Shown here in pieces: positions 34,579 through 42,169 of a stretch of DNA of 64,000 nucleotides (the first letter of the stretch is position 1; the number at the start of each line of letters is the position of its first letter). The notes under the pieces were generated by a model. The model saw only the letters and a program-made list of their open reading frames with translations. It did not search any database and was not told where the DNA came from. This stretch comes from Anaerolineaceae bacterium UBA4775 (GTDB lineage Bacteria; Chloroflexota; Anaerolineae; Anaerolineales; Anaerolineaceae). The stretch is taken from positions 89,312 to 153,311 of the forward strand of contig DHHJ01000029.1 in assembly GCA_002403205.1 (NCBI GenBank), given 5' to 3'. The translations under genes were made by a program, and so were the position numbers.

Positions 34579-36114
34579 ATGACACTAAACCCTTTTGTAT
34601 TTGTAGCCATCATCCTGGGCGTGTTAGGCTTGGGCGGCTTGATCGGTTATATGATCAAACAAAATCAGGAAGAAGCCAAACGCAAAGCCCAAAACCTGAA
34701 AGCCGATCATATCCTGACCGAAGCCAAAGAAAAAGCCCGGGAAATTGAGCTGGAAGCCAAAGACACCGCGCTAAAGATCACGCAAAAGGCCGAGGAAGAG
34801 CTCAACCGGCGCCGCTTTGAGCTCAACCGCGAAGATGACCGCCTGCAAAAGCGCCGTGAAGAGCTGGACCTGCGGTTGGAGAAATACGAGGAACGCGAAG
34901 CACGCCTCAACAAACGCCAATCCAGCATCGACAAGCGCGCCAACGAGATCGACAAACTGTACAGCGAGATCATGGAAGAGCTGCAGCGTATCTCGCAAAC
35001 GACCAAGGAAGAAGCCCGTGAGATCCTGCTGGCCGAAACAGAAAAAGAAGCCCGGGCGGATATGGCCCGCATCATCCGCCAAATCGAAAGCGAAGCACGC
35101 GAGAAAGGCAACATCCGCGCTCGCGAGCTGATCGCCGATGCAATCCAGCGGGTGGCATCGGAAAAAGTTGCCGAAGTGACCACCTCCGTGGTCAACCTGC
35201 CAAACGAAGAAATGAAAGGCCGCATTGTCGGCCGCAATGGCCGCAACATCCGGGCCTTCGAACAGATTTCAGGTGTGGATGTGATCGTGGATGACACGCC
35301 TGAAGCGGTCACTGTCTCGTGTTTCGACTCCGTCCGACGTGAAATTGCCCGACGGTCCTTGCAGCGCCTGGTGATCGACGGGCGCATTCACCCGGCAAAC
35401 ATCGAAAAGATCGTCAAAGAAGAAAACGAGCAAATGGATGATGATATCGCCGAAGCCGGCGAACAGGCCGCCTACGATGCCGGTGTGGCCGGGCTGCATG
35501 TGGAAATCCTCAAGAAATTGGGCCGCCTCAAATTCAGGACCTCTTACGGGCAGAACCAGCTGGCCCATGCCGTTGAAACCGCTAAAATTGCCAGCGTGAT
35601 CGCCGCCGAGCTGGATGCCGACGTTGAGGTGGCCAAAGCCGGGGCCCTGCTGCATGACCTCGGCAAAGCCATGGACCACAACACTGAGGGTACCCATGCC
35701 AAAATTGGCGCCGAGTTTGCCCAGCGCTATGGGGTCAACCCCAAAGTGGTCAACATTATCGCCTCGCACCACCACGAAAGCGAGCAGGAATCCGTTGAAG
35801 CGGTCATCGCAGAAGCAGCTGACGCCATCTCCGGCGCACGGCCCGGCGCCCGCCGAGAGGACCTCGAGCAGTACATCAAGCGGTTGCGTGCCCTGGAAAA
35901 CATCGCCAATAGCTATAACGGCGTTGAACGCAGTTACGCCATTCAGGCGGGGCGCGAGGTACGCATCATCGTCAAACCCAACGAGATCGATGATGTCGAA
36001 GCCAACCGCATGGCCAAGAACATCGCCCAACAAATCGAAGAGACCATGCAATACCCCGGGCAGATCCGGGTCACGGTGATCCGTGAGAGCCGGGCGACTG
36101 AATACGCCAAATAA
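34579..36114 (+). CDS. rny: ribonuclease Y
   Basis: A membrane-anchored endoribonuclease that starts mRNA decay. The order is: N-terminal membrane helix (FVFVAIILGVLGLGGLIGYMI, 6-26), a long Glu/Lys/Arg-rich coiled coil (about 30-190), a KH domain with GRIVGRNGRNIRAFEQ, and an HD domain with HAVETAKIAS and the metal ligands in ALLHDLGKAMDH, then IIASHHHESEQESVEA. At 511 residues it has the standard length. The start ATG 34579 follows TTGGAGTAACT. The gene is followed 17 bp later by an intrinsic terminator. Confidence 0.97.
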   Translation: MTLNPFVFVAIILGVLGLGGLIGYMIKQNQEEAKRKAQNLKADHILTEAKEKAREIELEAKDTALKITQKAEEELNRRRFELNREDDRLQKRREELDLRLEKYEEREARLNKRQSSIDKRANEIDKLYSEIMEELQRISQTTKEEAREILLAETEKEARADMARIIRQIESEAREKGNIRARELIADAIQRVASEKVAEVTTSVVNLPNEEMKGRIVGRNGRNIRAFEQISGVDVIVDDTPEAVTVSCFDSVRREIARRSLQRLVIDGRIHPANIEKIVKEENEQMDDDIAEAGEQAAYDAGVAGLHVEILKKLGRLKFRTSYGQNQLAHAVETAKIASVIAAELDADVEVAKAGALLHDLGKAMDHNTEGTHAKIGAEFAQRYGVNPKVVNIIASHHHESEQESVEAVIAEAADAISGARPGARREDLEQYIKRLRALENIANSYNGVERSYAIQAGREVRIIVKPNEIDDVEANRMAKNIAQQIEETMQYPGQIRVTVIRESRATEYAK

Positions 36115-36130
36115 ACCCTGTATCCAACTA

Positions 36131-36161
36131 AAAAGCAGTCCCATTCCATTGGACTGCTTTT
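36131..36161 (+). terminator. intrinsic terminator of recX-rny
   Basis: Stem AAAAGCAGTCC / GGACTGCTTTT (11 bp) with a 9-base loop, followed by TTTCTTTT on the plus strand. It lies between convergent genes; the A-rich left arm gives a T-run on the minus strand too, so it can serve the MBL hydrolase unit. Confidence 0.9.
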
Positions 36162-36218
36162 TTCTTTTAATAAGTGCTCCGCCAAAGAGGGGAGCAGACA
36201 CACGCCGGCCACAATCGA

Positions 36219-36860
36219 TCAGAGAAAGGGGTTGTTCTCGCGTTCAAAGCCCACGGTGGTTTCTGGCCCATGGCCGGGCAGCAGCCGGGTCTCGTCCGGC
36301 AGGGAGAACACCTGGGTGCGAATGCTTTCCAGCAGGGTACCCATATCACCGCCAGCCAGGTCAGTCCGGCCAATGCCCTGGCGGAAGATCACATCCCCGC
36401 ACAGCAAAGCGCCCAGGCTTTCCACATAGAACATCACATGCCCGGCGCTGTGACCGGGTGCCAGGCGCACCTCAACCACAGCCGGCAGGCCAGCATCCAG
36501 CCCCAGGCGCATACCCGCTTCAAAAGCCAGGGTCACCTCGGGCAACGGCGGGATGCTCATACCAAATTGACTGGCACCTCCATCCTTTGTGTACCAGGCC
36601 AGGTCGGCCGGGTGCAGACCCACGGGCAGCGGCGGGTGAGTGGATTGTGCGATCTCGCCCGCGCCGGCGATATGATCGAAATGGCCATGGGTCAGCCAGA
36701 TCCCGCCCAGGTTCCAGCCCTGGGCTTTAGCCCGAACCAGAACGCTTGCGCCGCCAAAGCTGGGGTCAATCACCACCGCCCTGCCGCTGTCGTGATCCCC
36801 CAGCAAGTACACATTGTTGGGCATAGGGCCCAGGGTCATGCGGATGATGTCAAGTTTCAT
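36219..36860 (-). CDS. MBL-fold metallo-hydrolase, glyoxalase II-like
   Basis: A 213-residue binuclear-metal hydrolase with an intact motif THGHFDH (H58, H60, D62, H63), further ligand histidine in APGHSAGHVMFY, the bridging aspartate in LLCGDVIFRQGIGRTDL, and the last histidine in LLPGHGPETTVG. It resembles YcbL/GloB-type thioester hydrolases and sulfur dioxygenase relatives; the shorter length favours a YcbL-like role. I use ATG 36860 (MKLDIIRMTLGPMPNNVYLL) behind AAGGAGTTCTGAA; a longer frame to 36938 overlaps the upstream gene. It is 1 bp from the MFS transporter stop. Confidence 0.9.
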   Translation of the reverse strand: MKLDIIRMTLGPMPNNVYLLGDHDSGRAVVIDPSFGGASVLVRAKAQGWNLGGIWLTHGHFDHIAGAGEIAQSTHPPLPVGLHPADLAWYTKDGGASQFGMSIPPLPEVTLAFEAGMRLGLDAGLPAVVEVRLAPGHSAGHVMFYVESLGALLCGDVIFRQGIGRTDLAGGDMGTLLESIRTQVFSLPDETRLLPGHGPETTVGFERENNPFL

Positions 36861-36861
36861 T

Positions 36862-38007
36862 TCAGAACTCCTTAATGATCCGGGCTTCTCGTTTATGACG
36901 CCCATTAAAATACCCCCGGCTGACCAGGAATGCCACAATCATGACCCCTAAACTGACCGGGTAGACCGAAGCAGGGCGCCAATCGTACAGGAAACCCGCC
37001 AAAATCGGTGCGACCATGAAGGCCATGGCATTGACCGATTCCACCATGCCGAACGCCAACCCCATCTGTCTCTCTCGGACCACAGGCTGCACCAGCGCCA
37101 CGGTCATCGCCCGGCATAAGCGGTATCCGCCCATGAAGAGGTAGCCCAAACCGTACCAGATAAAGCCCGTCCCGCCCCAGATCAAGAGCGCGAACAGGGC
37201 CAGCCCGCCCTGGCCGATCATCATGGCGGTGCCTGCCGGTATGTTACCGAAGATCAGCATCATCAGCACACTGCCCAGGGCGCCGATGGCGCCAAGCTGC
37301 CCGATGCTGCCCAGGTTCAGGCCACGCTGGTTTTGCAGAAAGTTCGCTGTCAGGGGCTGGGGTAGCGTCACGGCAATCATCACCAAAGAGATCACGGCCA
37401 GCATCCTCAGGAAACGCCCGTTTTGTAGCAGGTTTGTATCACCCTCCAAAACGGTCCCGTCCTCCACAGGCTGCTTGCTGACGAACAACACGATCAGGGT
37501 GGAAAAGGCAAACAGGATCCCGGCAGCAAAGTAAACGGTGCGCAGATCGTAGGTTTCCGCGATCACGCCGCCAAGCACCGGGCCTAACACGGCACCGATG
37601 TTATATGTCGCTGAGATAAAGCTGACCGCCCTGCCGACAGACCACTTCCCGCGTGCCCCTTGCACATAGGTGTTAAGAGGCGCCAACACCGAAGAGGTGA
37701 CGCCATACAGCAACAAGCCGGCCACAAATGCGCCGAGGGACGGCGCCAGGGCCATGATCCAGGTTGCCAGCAGCCCCGAGATCCAGGAAAACCACATCAA
37801 CGGCCTGCGTCCGATCTTATCGGCCAGGTAGCCGGAGGGGATCTGGGAAAGGCTCATCACCAGGCCGTTGACCCCCAGGATCACACCAATCATGATCGGG
37901 TCTGCACCGAGCTGCTGGATATACAGGGGCTGAAAAATTAAAAACATCCCCTCGCCAACACCCCAGATCAGCATGGAGGCCGATAAAACCTTGAGGTCGC
38001 GCGTCAT
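36862..38007 (-). CDS. major facilitator superfamily transporter
   Basis: A 381-residue transporter with about 11 to 12 predicted membrane helices. The MFS loop 2-3 motif appears as GYLADKIGRRPLMWFSW, and FISATYNIGAVLGPVLGGVIAETY matches the helix-5 motif of drug and sugar exporters. Substrate unknown. It lies in the run M24 peptidase, MFS, MBL hydrolase on the minus strand, with 10-bp and 1-bp gaps, suggesting one operon; a link with peptide or metabolite export is possible but unproven. Confidence 0.92.
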   Translation of the reverse strand: MTRDLKVLSASMLIWGVGEGMFLIFQPLYIQQLGADPIMIGVILGVNGLVMSLSQIPSGYLADKIGRRPLMWFSWISGLLATWIMALAPSLGAFVAGLLLYGVTSSVLAPLNTYVQGARGKWSVGRAVSFISATYNIGAVLGPVLGGVIAETYDLRTVYFAAGILFAFSTLIVLFVSKQPVEDGTVLEGDTNLLQNGRFLRMLAVISLVMIAVTLPQPLTANFLQNQRGLNLGSIGQLGAIGALGSVLMMLIFGNIPAGTAMMIGQGGLALFALLIWGGTGFIWYGLGYLFMGGYRLCRAMTVALVQPVVRERQMGLAFGMVESVNAMAFMVAPILAGFLYDWRPASVYPVSLGVMIVAFLVSRGYFNGRHKREARIIKEF

Positions 38008-38017
38008 GGCCGGTCCT

Positions 38018-39136
38018 TTAGCCGCCCAGAAAATCTTCCAGGGGCAAAACCGCCCGCGGCAGATCGGTGAGCGATTCCAGCCCGTTTTCTGTCACCACAA
38101 CATCATCCTCGATGCGCACGCCGCCCTTTTCGGGGAGGTAAATACCAGGCTCCACGGTGAAGGTCATCCCTGGCATCAACGCCAGGCTGCTGCCATCGTA
38201 GATGTAGGGCGCTTCATGCGCTTCCAGCCCGAGGCCATGCCCGGTGCGGTGGATAAAGGCCTGGCCATAACCTGCCGCGTCGATCACTGCACGGGCAGCC
38301 CGGTCTATTGCGCCGGCTTCAACGCCAGGCGCACCGGCGGCTCGCCCGGCCTGGTTGGCTTTCCGCACGATCTCCCCAATCGCAAGCAGCTCAGGTTCAA
38401 CTTCGCCAAAGGTGAAGGTGCGGGTGATGTCGGAAAGGTAACCGTCGACATTGGCGCCCCAGTCCACCAGCAGCAGGTCGCCAGGCCGCAATGGCCGGTC
38501 TGTGGGCACAGCGTGCGGGTTGGCGCTGTTTTCGCCAAAGGACACGATCGGCGCAAAGGGCAGGCCAGGGTCAGACCCCGCCTCCAGGAGCTGGATGATG
38601 AGCTGGTTGGCAACATCTTTTTCGGTCATCCCGGCCTGCAGGCGCGCCAGGGTTGCCAGCAGCGCAGTTTGGGCGATTTCAGCGGCCTGGCGCATTTTCT
38701 CCAGCTCGGAGGCATCTTTGATCATGCGCAGGTCAGCCAGGCAGTCGCTGGCGTCCTCAAAGCCTGTGTCTGGCAAGGCGTCGGCCAGGTAGGTCAACTC
38801 CAGGTAACGCATGCGGGTGGCTTCAACCCCCAGGGATTCACCGGGCAAATGCAGGGCTTCAGCCGCCCGGCTGAAGGCTGCCGGACGTGTCTCGGGATCG
38901 TCACTGTATGTGTAATGCCTGATTTCAAAGGGCAGCCCAGCCAGCTTGCCGGCTTCTAGCTCTGGCAGCACCAGCGCCAGCTCGCCTGTGGCAGTGACCA
39001 GCAGCACCGTTGGGCGCTCCATCAGGTGGAAATGTAAACCTGTCAGGTAAGCCAGGGTGGGGCCCGGGTTCAACGCCAAGCCAGCAAGCCCGTGCTGACC
39101 GAGCAACTTGATCAATTTGTCCAATCGAAACTGCAT
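38018..39136 (-). CDS. M24-family aminopeptidase (Xaa-Pro peptidase type)
   Basis: A 372-residue pita-bread-fold peptidase that removes N-terminal residues ahead of proline or splits Xaa-Pro dipeptides in the cytosol. The N-terminal creatinase-like domain (1-140) precedes the catalytic domain with all five metal ligands: D225 (LLLVDWGANVDGY), D236 (DITRTF), H300 (IHRTGHGLGLEAHE), E329 (FTVEPGIYLP) and E343 (VRIEDDVVVT). ATG 39136 follows GAAGGAGGCAGGTAT, and TATAAT on the minus strand at 39168-39173 gives a normal leader. It is the first gene of its operon. Confidence 0.95.
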   Translation of the reverse strand: MQFRLDKLIKLLGQHGLAGLALNPGPTLAYLTGLHFHLMERPTVLLVTATGELALVLPELEAGKLAGLPFEIRHYTYSDDPETRPAAFSRAAEALHLPGESLGVEATRMRYLELTYLADALPDTGFEDASDCLADLRMIKDASELEKMRQAAEIAQTALLATLARLQAGMTEKDVANQLIIQLLEAGSDPGLPFAPIVSFGENSANPHAVPTDRPLRPGDLLLVDWGANVDGYLSDITRTFTFGEVEPELLAIGEIVRKANQAGRAAGAPGVEAGAIDRAARAVIDAAGYGQAFIHRTGHGLGLEAHEAPYIYDGSSLALMPGMTFTVEPGIYLPEKGGVRIEDDVVVTENGLESLTDLPRAVLPLEDFLGG

Positions 39137-39189
39137 ATACCTGCCTCCTTCACCGACAATGGGGGTAATTATAATCGATGGTGAGAGGG

Positions 39190-39358
39190 GGTTAGTTATT
39201 GGGTATTAGATATTTGGTACTAGGTTTTAGGTTTTTTATAGTGCTTGTAGTGCGGTTGTCTGGATAATTGCCCTGCTTTTCATCCTTACCCCTAATTCCT
39301 AATTCCTAATACCTATTTTCCTAATCACCTATTCCCAAAATTCCTCATCACCTTTCCC
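39190..39358. repeat. short-word repeats around the cysK promoter
   Basis: Words such as TATTGGGTATTAGATATTTGG and TACTAGGTTTTAGG (39190-39240), then CCTAATTCCTAATTCCTAATACCTA and CCTAATCACCTATTCCC (39287-39358). They are reverse-complement forms of the words seen at 22312-22380. Noncoding. Confidence 0.7.
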
Positions 39359-39370
39359 TTCTACACTCCC

Positions 39371-39398
39371 TTGACTCACCCCGAATATCCAATATAAT
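39371..39398 (+). promoter_or_regulatory. sigma-70 promoter of cysK-cysE
   Basis: TTGACT (39371-39376) and TATAAT (39393-39398) with a 16-bp spacer, predicted start near 39405. An A/T dyad (ATAATTAT...ATAAATTAT) covers the -10 box and start, and could be a repressor site. Confidence 0.7.
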
Positions 39399-39404
39399 TA
39401 TGAT

Positions 39405-39645
39405 ATAAATTATCTGATTAAACCGGAGCAATCATTTGATGTCACACTGCTTATGTCTGAGGCGGGGTCGCTAACCACCGCCCGGACAGAACACACTGGA
39501 AACTTCACACAGCCAGTCGGCCTGGGCAGCGGAGGACCCCGCACAAAAATTGCGGTGCAATACTTTCGCCGCCGTTGCCTTTTAAAAGACTGGCTGTCGC
39601 TATTTAACAATCACAGGACAAGAGATGCACTTATTGGAGAAACAC
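39405..39645 (+). ncRNA. structured 5' leader of cysK-cysE, candidate attenuator or riboswitch
   Basis: A 241-nt leader that can form long-range helices: GCGGGGTC (39462-39469) with GACCCCGC (39535-39542), and CAGCCAGTC (39510-39518) with GACTGGCTG (39588-39596), a 9-bp exact match. The latter competes with a local hairpin ACTGG/CCAGT (39495-39499, 39513-39517). GCGG/CCGC closes another hairpin (39552-39572). No T-box GGTGG...CCGCG core or SAM-box core was recognised, and no U-tract terminator is present, so control would more likely act on translation. The function is inferred from the competing pairs only. Confidence 0.45.
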
Positions 39646-40584
39646 ATGAAAATTTACAACAACATCACCGAACTGATCGGAAACACGCCCCTGGTACGCC
39701 TAAACCGGCTAACAGATGGGGCCGTGGCAGAAGTTGTCGTCAAGCTGGAGTATTTCAACCCCGCCCACAGCGTCAAAGACCGCATTGGCGTGGCGATGAT
39801 CGATGCAGCCGAAGAAGCAGGTTTGCTCTCGCCCGACTCCATCATCGTTGAACCCACCAGCGGCAACACGGGAATCGCCCTGGCCTTCACCGCCGCTGCC
39901 CGAGGCTACCGCTGCGTTATCATCATGCCCGAAAAAGTGAGCTACGAACGCAAATTGATGATGAAAGCCCTGGGCGCAGAATTGATCCTCACACCCGATC
40001 AGGAGGGCATGAAAGGCTCGATCGCCAAAGCGGAAGAGCTGGTGGCCTCGGACCCGCGCTACTTTATGCCCAACCAATTCAGCAACCCTGCCAACCCGGA
40101 AATCCACCGCCGCACCACCGCTATGGAGATCTGGCGGGACACCGACGGCGAAGTGGATATCCTCGTGGCTGGCATTGGCACCGGCGGCACCATCACCGGC
40201 ACGGGTGAGCAATTAAAAGCCCTCAACCCAAACATCCAGGTCATCGCTGTGGAGCCAGAAGCATCGCCCGTTCTCTCGGGTGGTGAAAAAGGCCCCCATC
40301 CACTCATGGGTATCGGGGCGGGCTTCATCCCCCCTGTGCTCAACACGAAAATCTACGACGAGATCATCCTGGTGACCGGGGATGACGCCTTCGATACCGC
40401 CCGCGACCTGGCCGTCAAAGAAGGCCTGCCGGTCGGGATTTCCTCTGGCGCGGCCGTTTGGGCTGCCTTGCAGGTGGCCAAACGACCCGAAAACAGCGGC
40501 AAACGCATCGTGGTGATCGTGCCTTCCTTTGCTGAGCGCTATTTGAGCACCCCGCTGTTTGATGACTTAAAAAACAGCCATTAA
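39646..40584 (+). CDS. cysK: cysteine synthase A
   Basis: O-acetylserine sulfhydrylase: makes cysteine from O-acetylserine and sulfide with pyridoxal phosphate. It starts MKIYNNITELIGNTPLVRLN; the PLP lysine is K44 in HSVKDRIG, the phosphate/substrate loop TSGNTG is at 71-76, and GIGTGGTITGTGEQLK binds the cofactor phosphate. 312 residues, normal length. ATG 39646 has GGAG 7 bases ahead; an upstream ATG at 39625 is in frame but has no ribosome site. cysE follows 17 bp later, so the two steps of cysteine synthesis are made together. Confidence 0.96.
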   Translation: MKIYNNITELIGNTPLVRLNRLTDGAVAEVVVKLEYFNPAHSVKDRIGVAMIDAAEEAGLLSPDSIIVEPTSGNTGIALAFTAAARGYRCVIIMPEKVSYERKLMMKALGAELILTPDQEGMKGSIAKAEELVASDPRYFMPNQFSNPANPEIHRRTTAMEIWRDTDGEVDILVAGIGTGGTITGTGEQLKALNPNIQVIAVEPEASPVLSGGEKGPHPLMGIGAGFIPPVLNTKIYDEIILVTGDDAFDTARDLAVKEGLPVGISSGAAVWAALQVAKRPENSGKRIVVIVPSFAERYLSTPLFDDLKNSH

Positions 40585-40601
40585 CCCAGTGAGGTAAGCG
40601 T

Positions 40602-41363
40602 ATGGACCAAGTTACAATTATCGAAGGAGCCATACCACAGGAAAACGACCACGGCTCAGAGATGGGATTAATCCGCATGATACTGGAAGACATTCGCTGC
40701 GCACTGCAACGCGACCCCGCTGCACGGAATGGGATTGAGGTCCTGTTCAATTACGCCGGTCTGCATGCGATCTGGTTTTACCGGGTTGCGCACTGGCTGT
40801 GGACACATAAGCTCTATTTCCCGGCGCGCTGGCTGTCGCAATTTGCCCGCTGGGTGACGGGGATTGAAATCCACCCCGGCGCAGTGATCGGTAGGCGCTT
40901 CTTTATCGACCACGGGATGGGGGTAGTGATCGGCGAGACGGCTGAGATCGGCGATGATGTCACGCTCTACCATGGCGTGACCCTGGGCGGCGTCAGCCTT
41001 GAGAAGGGCAAACGCCACCCCACCCTGGGTGACCGGGTGGTGGTCGGCGCGGGCGCAAAGATTCTCGGTGCCATTGAAGTGGGCAAAGGCAGCCGGGTCG
41101 GCGCCAATGCCGTGGTGGTCAAACCGGTCCCGCCCAATGCCGTGGTGGTGGGGGTCCCGGGCCAAATCGTGCGCCGCACCAAGCAGCCCACCGACGAGAT
41201 GCCCGACCTGCATCACGACCAGCTCCCTGACACCCTCGGCGAGGCCCTCCGCCAGGTTATGGCCCGCCTTGAGCGCCTGGAAGAAGATGTGCATGGGCAT
41301 CAGGACGGGAAAATCAAAACCGATGAAAAAGGGTATTGGATCGGCTCTGATTTCAGCATATAA
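40602..41363 (+). CDS. cysE: serine O-acetyltransferase
   Basis: Makes O-acetylserine from serine and acetyl-CoA, the substrate of CysK. The 253-residue protein has a helical N-terminal part (IRMILEDIRCALQRDPAA), then FYRVAHWLW and hexapeptide repeats of a left-handed beta helix: GIEIHPGAVIGRRFFIDHGMGVVIGETAEIGDDVTLYHGVTLGG, with the catalytic histidine in FIDHGMG. A charged C-terminal tail of about 60 residues (DLHHDQLPDTLGEALRQ...) is longer than in EpsC and may carry the CysK contact; the extreme C-terminus ends in Ile (GSDFSI), as CysE proteins that dock into CysK do. Confidence 0.95.
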   Translation: MDQVTIIEGAIPQENDHGSEMGLIRMILEDIRCALQRDPAARNGIEVLFNYAGLHAIWFYRVAHWLWTHKLYFPARWLSQFARWVTGIEIHPGAVIGRRFFIDHGMGVVIGETAEIGDDVTLYHGVTLGGVSLEKGKRHPTLGDRVVVGAGAKILGAIEVGKGSRVGANAVVVKPVPPNAVVVGVPGQIVRRTKQPTDEMPDLHHDQLPDTLGEALRQVMARLERLEEDVHGHQDGKIKTDEKGYWIGSDFSI

Positions 41364-41372
41364 ATTAAATAA

Positions 41373-41406
41373 AACGATCCCGGGTGCAACTGTACCCGGG
41401 ATCGTT
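41373..41406 (-). terminator. terminator between cysE and the convergent AhpD-like gene
   Basis: A 13-bp perfect stem, AACGATCCCGGGT / ACCCGGGATCGTT, with an 8-base loop. The minus strand continues TTTTATTTAATTT, which suits the AhpD-like operon; on the plus strand it is 9 bp past the cysE stop but has no T-run. Confidence 0.88.
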
Positions 41407-41427
41407 CAGCATTAACGGGAAAATTGA

Positions 41428-41787
41428 TCAATCGCCGGAACCTGAACGTCCACGGCACAAATCCAGGGTCTCGACCGCGTGGCGCAAGTGGGGGATGACA
41501 ATGCTCCCGCCAACCACCAGCCCCACATTGAAAGCATCGTAAAGTTCCTCGTCTGTCCAGCCGGCGTCCACGCATTGCAGGATATGATAATCGACGCAAT
41601 CGTTGCAGCGCAGCACCAGGGAGGCCACCAATCCCAACAACTCCTTGGTCTTGCCGCTTAAGGCCCCATCCTCGTAAGCGTGGGTGTCCAGGTTAAAAAA
41701 ACGTTTGACGCCCAGGTGATCGATCTCGGCAATCCGCGCGTTCATTTCTCGGCGGTAACTCTGGAATTCGTTCAATCGGTTTGTCAT
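41428..41787 (-). CDS. carboxymuconolactone decarboxylase / AhpD-family protein
   Basis: A 119-residue helical protein with the AhpD-type redox motif C61-N-D-C64-V-D-Y-H68 in LRCNDCVDYHI, the pattern of peroxidase-related CxxC members, and GLVVGGSIVIPHLRHAVE after it. AhpD-like proteins reduce a partner or act as small peroxidases; no AhpC gene is near. It follows the 115-residue membrane protein by 37 bp and is the last gene before a terminator, probably co-transcribed with the binding-protein gene. Confidence 0.92.
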   Translation of the reverse strand: MTNRLNEFQSYRREMNARIAEIDHLGVKRFFNLDTHAYEDGALSGKTKELLGLVASLVLRCNDCVDYHILQCVDAGWTDEELYDAFNVGLVVGGSIVIPHLRHAVETLDLCRGRSGSGD

Positions 41788-41824
41788 GTCGCTTACCTCA
41801 TTGTGGTCAGGAGCAGGACCACAC

Positions 41825-42169
41825 TCATTTTTTCCTCAGGATGGTTTCACGCAAGGTGCCAATCAACACGATCAACATCAGCACCGTGCTCCAAAAGATG
41901 ATCCCGTCGGTGTGGCCGATCTCCTCGGGGTCAAGGAAGTCCTCCTGTCCAAGGATGATCACCTCAGGCTCCGGTGTGACGCTGAGGTCCTCTTCTGAAG
42001 GCATTGTAGCCAGGGTCGGCACCATGGTGCGCTCACCTATGGGCTGGGAGATTGGACTGCGTAAAGCCAGCACAGCGATGATGAGGACGACCACCAGCAT
42101 CACCGCCAGGGTCCACATCAACCTTGTTTTTGCATTGGTTTCGTTTAAATCCTCGTTTTGGCCGGTCAT
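41825..42169 (-). CDS. membrane protein with two helices flanking an extracytoplasmic loop
   Basis: A 114-residue protein: N-terminal helix (LMWTLAVMLVVVLIIAVLAL), a loop of about 45 residues rich in Pro/Glu (TMPSEEDLSVTPEPEVIILGQ), and a C-terminal helix (IIFWSTVLMLIVLIGTL) with a basic end (RKK). The start ATG shares one base with the stop of the solute-binding lipoprotein gene (TGATG), so the two are translationally coupled. No family recognised; it may tether or assist that binding protein. Confidence 0.7.
   Translation of the reverse strand: MTGQNEDLNETNAKTRLMWTLAVMLVVVLIIAVLALRSPISQPIGERTMVPTLATMPSEEDLSVTPEPEVIILGQEDFLDPEEIGHTDGIIFWSTVLMLIVLIGTLRETILRKK

Noticed and set aside
34707..35387. 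226-codon minus-strand ORF of Ser/Arg-rich sequence
   Set aside because: A shadow of the coiled coil of ribonuclease Y; the plus frame has clear family domains.
39405..39645. T-box or SAM riboswitch ahead of cysK
   Set aside because: No T-box core, specifier loop or terminator, and no SAM-I consensus could be found; kept only as an unclassified structured leader.
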